The notes below the pieces were generated by a model, which saw nothing but the letters and a program-made list of their open reading frames with translations, made no database searches and was not told the origin of the DNA. A stretch of 64,000 nucleotides of DNA. Origin: Hymenobacter chitinivorans DSM 11115 (lineage in GTDB: Bacteria > Bacteroidota > Bacteroidia > Cytophagales > Hymenobacteraceae). The stretch is taken from positions 652,725 to 716,724 of the forward strand of contig NZ_PGFA01000003.1 in NCBI RefSeq assembly GCF_002797555.1. The letters are read 5' to 3'. Numbering within the stretch: position 1 is the stretch's first letter; each line of letters starts with the position of its first letter. This document shows, piece by piece, positions 57,708 to 64,000 of the stretch. The translations under genes and the position numbers were made by a program.

Positions 57708-58382
57708 ATGTCGTCCGCTATTTTTCGGTTTATCCACCGCTTAGGCCAGCTCTCGGCCACTATTCGCCTAGTCGTGGCCTTGCTGCTGGGCGCCGGGGCT
57801 TGGCTGCTGCTGCCGGCTAAGCTGCTGCCCATGGCCCGGGCCGTAGCCGCCTGGGACGCCTTTGGCCTTACGACGCTGCTACTGTTCTGGGCCGCCATTA
57901 CCACCGCCGACGTGAAGCATATTCGCCAGACTGCCCAGCGGGAAGACGCCAGCCGCACCCTGTCGTTTGCCTTCGTGCTGGTGGCGGCCCTGAGCAGCCT
58001 ATTGGCCGTGATACTGCTGCTGAGCTCGGTGCACGAGCTCAGCCGGCCGGCCCTGCACCTGCACGTGGGGCTGGGCATTGCGGCCGTGGCCCTGGCCTGG
58101 CTGCTGGTGCACACCGTGTTTACGCTGCGCTACGCCCACCTCTACTACGACGCCACGGCCGACGGCGACGCCGGCGGCCTGGAGTTTCCCGGGCGGGAGC
58201 CCCCGGATTATCTGGACTTTGCTTACTTCTCCTTCGTGGTGGGCATGACGGCCCAAACGGCCGACGTGAGCATTAGCAGTCAGTATGTACGCCGCCTGGC
58301 CCTGCTGCATGGCCTCGTGTCGTTTGGCTTCAATACGGCGGTGGTGGCCCTGAGCATCAGCGGGCTGGCAGGAGTGCTCTAG
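57708..58382 (+). CDS. DUF1345 integral membrane protein
   Basis: 224 residues from ATG 57708 (an in-frame TTG two codons earlier is possible). It has four membrane segments, e.g. TIRLVVALLLGAGAWLLL (about 17-34), FGLTTLLLFWAAITTAD, SFAFVLVAALSSLLAVILLL and LHVGLGIAAVALAWLLVHTVFTLRYAHLYY, and the DUF1345 signature YLDFAYFSFVVGMTAQTADVSISSQYVRRLALLHGLVSFGFNTAVVAL. Inner-membrane protein of unknown function. Single gene between the kinase (126 bp upstream of the ATG, no clear terminator) and a convergent STAS gene (15 bp). Confidence 0.88.
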   Translation: MSSAIFRFIHRLGQLSATIRLVVALLLGAGAWLLLPAKLLPMARAVAAWDAFGLTTLLLFWAAITTADVKHIRQTAQREDASRTLSFAFVLVAALSSLLAVILLLSSVHELSRPALHLHVGLGIAAVALAWLLVHTVFTLRYAHLYYDATADGDAGGLEFPGREPPDYLDFAYFSFVVGMTAQTADVSISSQYVRRLALLHGLVSFGFNTAVVALSISGLAGVL

Positions 58383-58396
58383 CCTTCGCCGCGGGG

Positions 58397-58741
58397 CTAG
58401 CGCAGGATGGGGCGGGGGCCTTTGTAGGCTTCGGAAGGCAGCAGCGAAATCAGGGTGTTGAGGCCCGAGGCTTCGAACTGCCGCTGGACGGCGGGCTGCA
58501 GGCCACACAGCGTCAGCTTGATACGGGCTTGCTGCAAAAACGGTAGGTGGCGCAGCAAGGCCTGCTGGGCCCGAAAGTCGATGGCCGTGAGTTCCTGGCA
58601 GAGTAGCCACAGGGTGCCGGCCTGCTTCTGCGTGGCTTCGCGCAGCAGGTCGACCAGCTGCTTGGCTCCCTGCTCACCCTCGCATTTGCCCCGTAAGCTC
58701 ACCACAAAAACGTTGGGCTGCGACAATTTCAGAATATCCAT
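58397..58741 (-). CDS. STAS-domain protein (anti-sigma factor antagonist-like)
   Basis: 114 residues from ATG at 58739-58741 (MDILKLSQPNVFVVSLRGKCEGEQGAKQLV); upstream codons are in frame but look non-coding. The STAS fold is suggested by the alternating pattern LWLLCQELTAIDFRAQQALLRHLPFLQQARIKLTLCGLQPAVQRQFEASGL. The usual phosphorylatable Ser (D-S-S/T-G) is replaced: the loop is AIDFRAQQAL, so control by Ser phosphorylation is doubtful. No partner kinase or anti-sigma gene is nearby. The 166-bp upstream gap contains GGTAAATAC and TTTATACGGA motifs. Confidence 0.75.
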   Translation of the reverse strand: MDILKLSQPNVFVVSLRGKCEGEQGAKQLVDLLREATQKQAGTLWLLCQELTAIDFRAQQALLRHLPFLQQARIKLTLCGLQPAVQRQFEASGLNTLISLLPSEAYKGPRPILR

Positions 58742-58907
58742 GCCCGATAATTTGTTGACTGTGTTATCGTTCCAATAACCAGCCCGCCGCCGTGGCGAAG
58801 GCTTATACAAAGATAGGCCGGCCACAGAAGCCGATATCAAGGGTAAATACTCTTTTGGGGCCGGGGTTTATACGGAAATCCGCGTGTGTACCCCGGCCCT
58901 AAAAGGG

Positions 58908-60470
58908 TTACTCAGCAGGCTCCCCCACGGCGGCCAAATCACTGTTGGCCGGGCCAATGAGTAGCTTGCCCAGGGCGTCGAAGCGGGAGCCGTGGCAGGG
59001 GCAGTCCCAGCTTTTTTCCAGACCGTTCCAGTGCACCACGCACCCCAGGTGGGGGCAAATGGCCGAGCATTTGTGGGTCTGGCCCTGCTCGTCGCGGTAC
59101 ACGGCCACTTTCGTGATGCCTTCGCGCAGCACGGCTCCGCTACCGGCCGCAATGTCTTCCTCCTTCGATACGTCGCCGCCGGTGAGCAACTCGGTGTACT
59201 CGATGGCCACATTCACGTTTTCGCGCACAAACTCGTAGGCCGAGGCGGGCTTCAGCGTCACGCGGCCCGGGTCGTAGAGCTCGGCCCAGGGGTTGGGCCG
59301 GCCCTTGATCAGGTCTGTCACAATCATGGCGCCCAGCGTGCTGTGGGTCATGCCGTGGCCCGAGTCGCCGGTGATGATGTACACGTTTTCGTTGTCGAGC
59401 GGGTTGGGACCAGCGTAGCCCAGACTGTCACTGGGTTCCTGCACCTGCCCCGACCAGCGGTATTCCACGCTCTGCACCATCGGAAAATGCTCCCGGGTCC
59501 ACTCTTCCAGGCAGCGCAGGCTTTCCTCCGGGTCACCCTGGCCTACTTTATGGTCTTCGCCCCCCACAATGAGCAGGTCGTAGTTGGGCGTGCCGCCCCG
59601 GGGGCCTTCCTTCACTTCCTGCAGCCGGATGTAGTGGTACGGGTCGGGCGTGTCCCAGTACAGGGCCAACGTTACCGAGCCCTTCGGAATTCGGGCCCCG
59701 ATGACGTAAGTGCGGTACGGGGCCTGCTTGGTGTGCATCACCACCCGGTCGTTGACGGGCGTATTCGTCGCCATGACCACGGCTTGGGCCGTCACGGTAG
59801 CCCCGGTCACCACCGTCACTGTGGCCTCGGTGCCGCCCTTCACGTCGGTGACGTGGGAGTTAGTAAAAATCTGACCCTTGCGCCGGACAATGGCTTCGAT
59901 GAGGCCGTTGAGGTACTTCGTGATATGAAACTGACCCTGGTTGGGAAACACCAAACACTCACCGGTCTGGAAGCCCTTGGTGGGCGAGTCGGCCAGCCGC
60001 TGCACGCCGGTAAGGCCAGCGCGGTGGGCGGCTGCCAGCTCCTCATCGAGCTCCTTAGGCTTGCCGTCTTTGGGCAAAAACAGGTAGCCGTCGAGCCGGG
60101 TGAAGTCGCAGTCAATCTTTTCCTCCAGCACAATCTTCTCGATCTGGTCGATGGCACTGCCGTGGCTTTCGGCCGCCAGCCGGGCGCCTTTCTCCCCAAA
60201 CAAGTGCTCCAGGCGCGTGTACCGGTCGTCGAGGGCGTTGGAAAGGTGGGCCGTGGTGCGGCCGGTTTCGCCGCTGCCCAACTCTCCGCTTTCCAGCACG
60301 ATTACCTTTTTGCCTTCGCGCAGCAGCAGGTAGGCCGTCGTCAGGCCGGCAATACCGCCCCCCACGACCACCACATCGGTCTGGGCATTCTTGGTCAACG
60401 GCGAAAAGGTGGGCAGCGCCGGGCCGGTGCCCAGCCACGACGAGACGGTAGAGGCGGAAGTACGTTGCAT
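58908..60470 (-). CDS. FAD-dependent oxidoreductase with C-terminal Rieske domain
   Basis: 520 residues. The N-terminal FAD site is DVVVVGGGIAGLTTAYLLL (32-50) and LESGELGSGETGRTTAHLSNALD is the DAO-family follow-on; a distal FAD segment is YIITGDSGHGMTHSTLGA. The C-terminal 75 residues form a Rieske [2Fe-2S] domain with CPHLGCVVHWN and CPCHGSRFDALGKLL (C-x-H...C-x-x-H). This fusion is widespread in soil bacteria and presumed to oxidise amines or glycine-betaine-like compounds; the substrate is unknown. No signal peptide. It may be co-transcribed with the cyanophycinase-like gene 79 bp upstream. Confidence 0.93.
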   Translation of the reverse strand: MQRTSASTVSSWLGTGPALPTFSPLTKNAQTDVVVVGGGIAGLTTAYLLLREGKKVIVLESGELGSGETGRTTAHLSNALDDRYTRLEHLFGEKGARLAAESHGSAIDQIEKIVLEEKIDCDFTRLDGYLFLPKDGKPKELDEELAAAHRAGLTGVQRLADSPTKGFQTGECLVFPNQGQFHITKYLNGLIEAIVRRKGQIFTNSHVTDVKGGTEATVTVVTGATVTAQAVVMATNTPVNDRVVMHTKQAPYRTYVIGARIPKGSVTLALYWDTPDPYHYIRLQEVKEGPRGGTPNYDLLIVGGEDHKVGQGDPEESLRCLEEWTREHFPMVQSVEYRWSGQVQEPSDSLGYAGPNPLDNENVYIITGDSGHGMTHSTLGAMIVTDLIKGRPNPWAELYDPGRVTLKPASAYEFVRENVNVAIEYTELLTGGDVSKEEDIAAGSGAVLREGITKVAVYRDEQGQTHKCSAICPHLGCVVHWNGLEKSWDCPCHGSRFDALGKLLIGPANSDLAAVGEPAE

Positions 60471-60549
60471 ACGAAGCGGGTTGGTGGAATGCAGTACTAC
60501 GGTGCTCCTCCGCCCCGAGGTTGCTACGGATCAGCTTGCTGCGGGCTGG

Positions 60550-61455
60550 TTACTGGTACATATCAGGGGTGATGGGCAACTCATATTCTTCGCCGGCGCT
60601 GAGAAAATGCAGCACCAGGTCCCGAATGGAGAAGGGAGTGTCGTTGGAGATGTCGTAGATGTTGGTAGCCGTGCAGCTGCTACCTTCCAGCAGGGTTACC
60701 AGGCCGCTACCAATGACTTCCAGCTTGTAGCCTTCCCGCACAATAACGCCCGTATCTTCTTCCAGCCCCATGCCCATGCAGGTGGGGTTGGTGGCAATAA
60801 TCTGGGCCATGCGCGCAATGCGGCCCCGGGCAATAAAGTGGGTGTCGATGGCTACGTCGTGCATAAAGCGCAGGCCGGTGGTAATGGCAATTTCGCCCTT
60901 GCGGAAGCCGGCATCATTGCGCCCCTCATAAATCATGGGCGTCGACATAGCCGTGGCCCCGGCGCTGGTCCCCCCAATGACAATCTTGTCGTAGGCATAC
61001 CGCTCTTTCAGGCGCTGCAACAGGTGCGTGCCGCCCAGAATGGCCGTCAGGCGCAGTTGGTCGCCGCCGGTAAACCAGAAGCCGGCGGCTTCATTTACCA
61101 GTTGCAGGGTTTTTTCGTCGTTGGCGTCGGAGCGCTGCTGCACGTTGAGGGTTTCGATCCGGCCAACTCCCAAGCGGCGAAATACCTCGTGGTAGTCGCG
61201 GGCGGCTTCTTCCGGCACCGACGAAGCCGTTGGAACAACGAGTACCAACGGGTCGTGCCCCACGAGTTCTTGCACGAAGCGCTGAAGAATACCGTCGGGA
61301 ACGAAGTTGCGGTTGTTGTCCTGATTAGAGCCTTTTTCGGGCTCTTCGCCCTTGTTTTCATGGCCTCCCACGGCAATCAAAATGCCCTGGGGAAGCGGAC
61401 AGGTGGGGCGGCTGGGGTCCTGTGAACGGGTGGTTTTTTTCTTGCGGCCAGGCAT
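60550..61455 (-). CDS. Cyanophycinase-like S51 peptidase
   Basis: 301 residues. GILIAVGGHENKGEE at the start, VLVVPTASSVPEE, AAGFWFTGGDQLRLTAIL and the nucleophile elbow VIGGTSAGATAMS with catalytic Ser, then FMHDVAIDTHFIARGRIARM with the His; all fit cyanophycinase (CphB, S51 family). The enzyme cuts multi-L-arginyl-poly-L-aspartate to beta-Asp-Arg. The first 20 residues are basic (MPGRKKKTTRSQD) with no signal peptide, so intracellular. No cyanophycin synthetase or isoaspartyl dipeptidase is present in the window. Confidence 0.9.
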   Translation of the reverse strand: MPGRKKKTTRSQDPSRPTCPLPQGILIAVGGHENKGEEPEKGSNQDNNRNFVPDGILQRFVQELVGHDPLVLVVPTASSVPEEAARDYHEVFRRLGVGRIETLNVQQRSDANDEKTLQLVNEAAGFWFTGGDQLRLTAILGGTHLLQRLKERYAYDKIVIGGTSAGATAMSTPMIYEGRNDAGFRKGEIAITTGLRFMHDVAIDTHFIARGRIARMAQIIATNPTCMGMGLEEDTGVIVREGYKLEVIGSGLVTLLEGSSCTATNIYDISNDTPFSIRDLVLHFLSAGEEYELPITPDMYQ

Positions 61456-61737
61456 GGCAATACAGTAAATAAGAACATGAGTGCTGTTCCTTTCCTTACT
61501 ACATGCGAGAATTTGCCCGGCGGGGTTGCCGGATAGGTGCGCTTATTTGAAGAAGCCCACCCTGGGAGTGGTCCGGGTAACCCTAGCGGTAGCTACTGAA
61601 ACTAAAATAATTAAGCTAGTCTGCCGGCATGGCTGCCGGAAGGGCTACAATAGCATTGCATCTGAACGGAGCCCAAAATTACGTAGTGCTACCCCGCAAA
61701 ATACGTATTTGACTTGCCGCTAAGCAACGGCGGCCAC

Positions 61738-62391
61738 TTACTTCACCAACCCGCTGCTGACGGCGAATTTGATGAGGGCGGCGGTGTTTTTGGCCTGGGT
61801 TTTCTCGATGATGTTCTGGCGGTGGGTTTCAATGGTGCGCTTGCTGGTGAAGAGCTTATCGGCAATTTCGGCGTTGGTCAGCCCTTCGGCAATGAGCTGC
61901 AGCACTTCCAGCTCCCGCGTCGATAAATCAGCCGGGCGGGGCTCCAGGCTTTCTTCCCACTGCTTTTCCATGTTCAGCGTAAGCTTACGCAGCAGCTCCA
62001 GCGCTATTTCGGTGCACAGAAACGGATGGCCTACTGCCACCGTCCGAATGGCGTGCAGAATTTCGGCAATGGCAGCATTCTTCAGGATATACCCCGTAGC
62101 ACCGGCATCCAGGGCCTGCGCCACGTAGCGCTCATGCTCGAGCATGGATAGAATCAGCAGCCGCGTTTCGGGGTGCTGGGTCCGCACCAGGGGCAAGACG
62201 GCAAAGCCATCCAGCTCGGGCATGGTCAGGTCCAGCAGCACGATGTCGGCCGGGGTGGTGGCCAGCAAATCCAGTAGCTGCTGACCATTGCTGGCTTCGC
62301 CCACTACTTCAAAGTCGGGCTCGGCAACCAACAACGCCCGGATACCTTCCCGGAGAATTGTATGGTCGTCGGCTAAGATGATACGAGTCAT
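61738..62391 (-). CDS. NarL/LuxR-type response regulator, copy 1
   Basis: 217 residues. Receiver domain MTRIILADDHTILREGIRALL with phospho-Asp in DIVLLDLTMPELDGF and Lys in TGYILKNAA; GerE/LuxR helix-turn-helix at the end: LSTRELEVLQLIAEGLTNAEIADKLFTSKRTIETHRQNIIEKTQAKN. No histidine kinase is encoded nearby. The C-terminal 55 residues are almost identical to those of the divergent regulator at 62864, so the pair is a duplication in opposite orientation. Start codon at 62389-62391. Confidence 0.93.
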   Translation of the reverse strand: MTRIILADDHTILREGIRALLVAEPDFEVVGEASNGQQLLDLLATTPADIVLLDLTMPELDGFAVLPLVRTQHPETRLLILSMLEHERYVAQALDAGATGYILKNAAIAEILHAIRTVAVGHPFLCTEIALELLRKLTLNMEKQWEESLEPRPADLSTRELEVLQLIAEGLTNAEIADKLFTSKRTIETHRQNIIEKTQAKNTAALIKFAVSSGLVK

Positions 62392-62863
62392 GCGTTGGAG
62401 CCCAAAAGGATGAAGCGCTGGAAAGAAACTAACAATTTCATTACAACCCGTTTGCGAGGATAAGGTTGGACCAGAAAATGAGTTTCAGATGAGCCCATGA
62501 TTAGAAAAAGAGGGCACCTCTCCGGGACATGCGTCCTGCCACATCAAACGCTGATCTTTTTCCGTACCACCCAATACCCACCTCTAGTCAGCGGCAAAGG
62601 TAGGCAACAATAGGTATTTATACGGACCAAAAATGGCGCGGAGCCGTAATACGTGGTAAATACGGCTTTTGCCTTTCACCTGCTGCTTCGGGGAGTGGAG
62701 CGCTTAATATTGCAGTTTACCAGTCGTGTGCCAGGAGTTATGGGCACGATAGCGGGACAGCGGCAGCCAGAAGCAGCAGGAGGGAATGAGCCCGTCATTG
62801 TTGAAAGCAAGTGCCAGTCTTTTTCACGGGGCCTGTCACGCTCGGTTTAACACTGATTCCCCT
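62392..62863. other. Divergent control region between the two regulator copies
   Basis: 472 bp without a credible gene. It contains GGTATTTATACGGA (62613-62626) and CCGTAATACGTGG followed by TAAATACGG (62644-62665); the latter is an imperfect inverted repeat CCGTA/TACGG. TTTATACGGA also occurs at 58867-58876 upstream of the STAS gene, and the palindrome AAATACGTATTT is at 61699-61710 upstream of the cyanophycinase gene. Confidence 0.4.
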
Positions 62864-63514
62864 ATGATTCGGATTATTCTTACTGACGACCACGCCATTA
62901 TCCGGGACGGTATCCGCAGCTTGCTGCGCGACGAGCCGGGCCTGGAGGTCGTGGGCGAAGCCAGCAACGGCGAGGAGCTGCTGGCCATGCTACCGACGAC
63001 TCCCACCGACGTCATCCTGCTCGATTTGAACATGCCCGGCATGGATGGCTTTGCCACGCTGGCGGCCCTGCGCGAGCAATACCCCCAAACCCGGGTGCTG
63101 GTGCTGTCCATGCTCGACCATGAGCGCTACGTGGTGCAGGCCCTGGATGCCGGCGCCCTAGGCTACGCTTTGAAAAATACGGGGCGTACCGAGCTGATTT
63201 ACGCACTGTACGCCGTGGCCGCTGGCCAGCCATTTCTGTGCACTGCCATTGGAATGGGCTTGCTGCGCAAATTTCAAAGCCCCGAAACCAGCACCTACGA
63301 TGCGCCCAAGGTGGGTAGCAGCCTTTCGAAACGGGAGTTGGAAGTACTGCAGCTCATTGCCGAAGGGCTGACCAACGCCGAAATTGCCGATAAGCTCTTC
63401 ACCAGCAAGCGCACTATCGAAACCCACCGCCAGAACATCATCGAGAAAACCCAGGCCAAAAACACCGCCGCCCTCATCAAGTTCGCCGTCAGCAGCGGGT
63501 TGCTGCCCGAGTAG
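62864..63514 (+). CDS. NarL/LuxR-type response regulator, copy 2
   Basis: 216 residues from ATG 62864 (MIRIILTDDHAIIRDGIRSLL); upstream codons are open but not conserved. Phospho-Asp is in DVILLDLNMPGMDGF and the receiver Lys in LGYALKNTG. The helix-turn-helix LSKRELEVLQLIAEGLTNAEIADKLF is the same as in copy 1, while the receiver domains differ more, so the two may answer to different kinases and bind the same sites. It ends at a strong terminator (63547). Confidence 0.93.
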   Translation: MIRIILTDDHAIIRDGIRSLLRDEPGLEVVGEASNGEELLAMLPTTPTDVILLDLNMPGMDGFATLAALREQYPQTRVLVLSMLDHERYVVQALDAGALGYALKNTGRTELIYALYAVAAGQPFLCTAIGMGLLRKFQSPETSTYDAPKVGSSLSKRELEVLQLIAEGLTNAEIADKLFTSKRTIETHRQNIIEKTQAKNTAALIKFAVSSGLLPE

Positions 63515-63546
63515 GCCGCTCCTGGCAAAGCCGAAATCCAGACCAT

Positions 63547-63581
63547 AAAAAAAGCCCCCGGAATATTCCGGGGGCTTTTTT
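63547..63581. terminator. Bidirectional terminator between convergent genes
   Basis: Near-perfect palindrome: A7 then GCCCCCGGAAT / ATTCCGGGGGC then T6. It lies between the stops at 63514 (+) and 63603 (-). Confidence 0.9.
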
Positions 63582-63602
63582 GGGGAGTTGGTTACCGTGA
63601 GT

Positions 63603-64000
63603 TTATTCGATGATAAGTCGTTTGGTAACCAAGCCGGCTTCGGTGCTCAACCGCAGCGAGTACACGCCCACGGGCAGCTCGGCCAACGACAGGGCATGGG
63701 CCTTGTCGCCGTTGGCGGGCAGCTGTTGGGTGCGCACCACGCGGCCCAGCGCATCGAGCAGCGTGGCCGTTACGGGCTTACGACCCAGCGCGGCAGGCAG
63801 CTCTACCCAAGCCGTTTTCTGGGCTGGGTTCGGATACAAGGCGACGCTGGAAGCCAACGTGCCACTGCTGGTAGCCAGGGGCCGCAGGCTGCCGAAGCTG
63901 AGCGAGAAGCGGCCGGTAATCAGGGCCGCGTTGCTGGCCGAGAAGCGGTAAGTGCTCTGCTGCCGCAGGTCCACCTGCTGGCCCGTTACGGCGTCGAGCA
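63603..64000 (-). CDS. C-terminal part of a T9SS-sorted surface protein
   Basis: The frame is open from the right edge of the window to the stop at 63603-63605, about 131 codons, with no start of its own. It begins LDAVTGQQVDLRQQSTYRFSAS, the junction often seen before the sorting domain, and continues SVALYPNPAQKTAWVELP, VTATLLDALGRVVRTQQL and LPVGVYSLRLSTEAGLVTKRLIIE, a type A T9SS domain. The cargo domains lie outside the window. Confidence 0.85.
   Translation of the reverse strand, partial: LDAVTGQQVDLRQQSTYRFSASNAALITGRFSLSFGSLRPLATSSGTLASSVALYPNPAQKTAWVELPAALGRKPVTATLLDALGRVVRTQQLPANGDKAHALSLAELPVGVYSLRLSTEAGLVTKRLIIE

Overview
The window looks like chromosome of a high-GC member of the Bacteroidota close to Hymenobacter. 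Evidence: at least six proteins end in a type IX secretion (T9SS) sorting domain, start codons mostly lack a strong Shine-Dalgarno, several promoters carry the Bacteroidota -7 box (TAnnTTTG), and there are DUF4468, DUF4240 and PID-CTERM-like proteins plus G/C-rich dispersed repeats between genes. I assign this from sequence character only, without a database search.

Layout. 1-7.9 kb: a cut membrane gene, an outer-membrane barrel, tRNA-Val(GAC), a T9SS protein, a histone-deacetylase-like enzyme, a three-gene type III polyketide cluster (flavoprotein, PKS, methyltransferase), a minimal T9SS protein and a 41-aa membrane peptide. 7.9-18.9 kb: a flavin monooxygenase, then a sigma-54 response regulator with a five-PAS hybrid kinase, divergent from two paralogous T9SS proteins that share a matching enhancer motif and sigma-54-type promoter. 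19.3-23.8 kb: a secreted nuclease, an OlsF/GlsF-like two-domain acyltransferase, a DUF4468 protein and a gene-poor 1.1 kb gap. 24-37.3 kb: a nucleotide block, pyrD-like, pyrF, pyrE, purL, purQ, purC, two small accessory genes, purD, purN, purF, purM. 37.3-44.3 kb: a 21-bp tandem array, small proteins, pncB, a large Kelch/T9SS protein and a PID-CTERM-like peptide.

44.4-57.6 kb is an export system: membrane-fusion protein and TolC; then (after a DUF4440 gene and a lipoprotein) ABC ATPase, ECF sigma factor and two MacB-type permeases; then a second sigma-54 regulator and its membrane kinase. Two promoters in this region share an inverted repeat (TGTCC...GGACA) placed about 81 bp upstream of a sigma-54-type element, so the regulator probably controls both halves. 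Between the regulator and the kinase sits a 529-bp unit: a DUF559 (Vsr-like) nuclease gene enclosed by 53-bp inverted repeats that are 50/53 identical, and the repeat supplies the gene's stop codon. Gene-less relatives of this repeat lie between purF and purM and, in decayed form, inside the 3' end of purN. This nuclease-plus-palindrome family is the most novel-looking system here.

57.7-64 kb: a DUF1345 membrane protein, a STAS protein, a FAD/Rieske oxidoreductase, a cyanophycinase-like peptidase, two divergent near-duplicate NarL-type regulators without a local kinase, and the 3' end of another T9SS protein.
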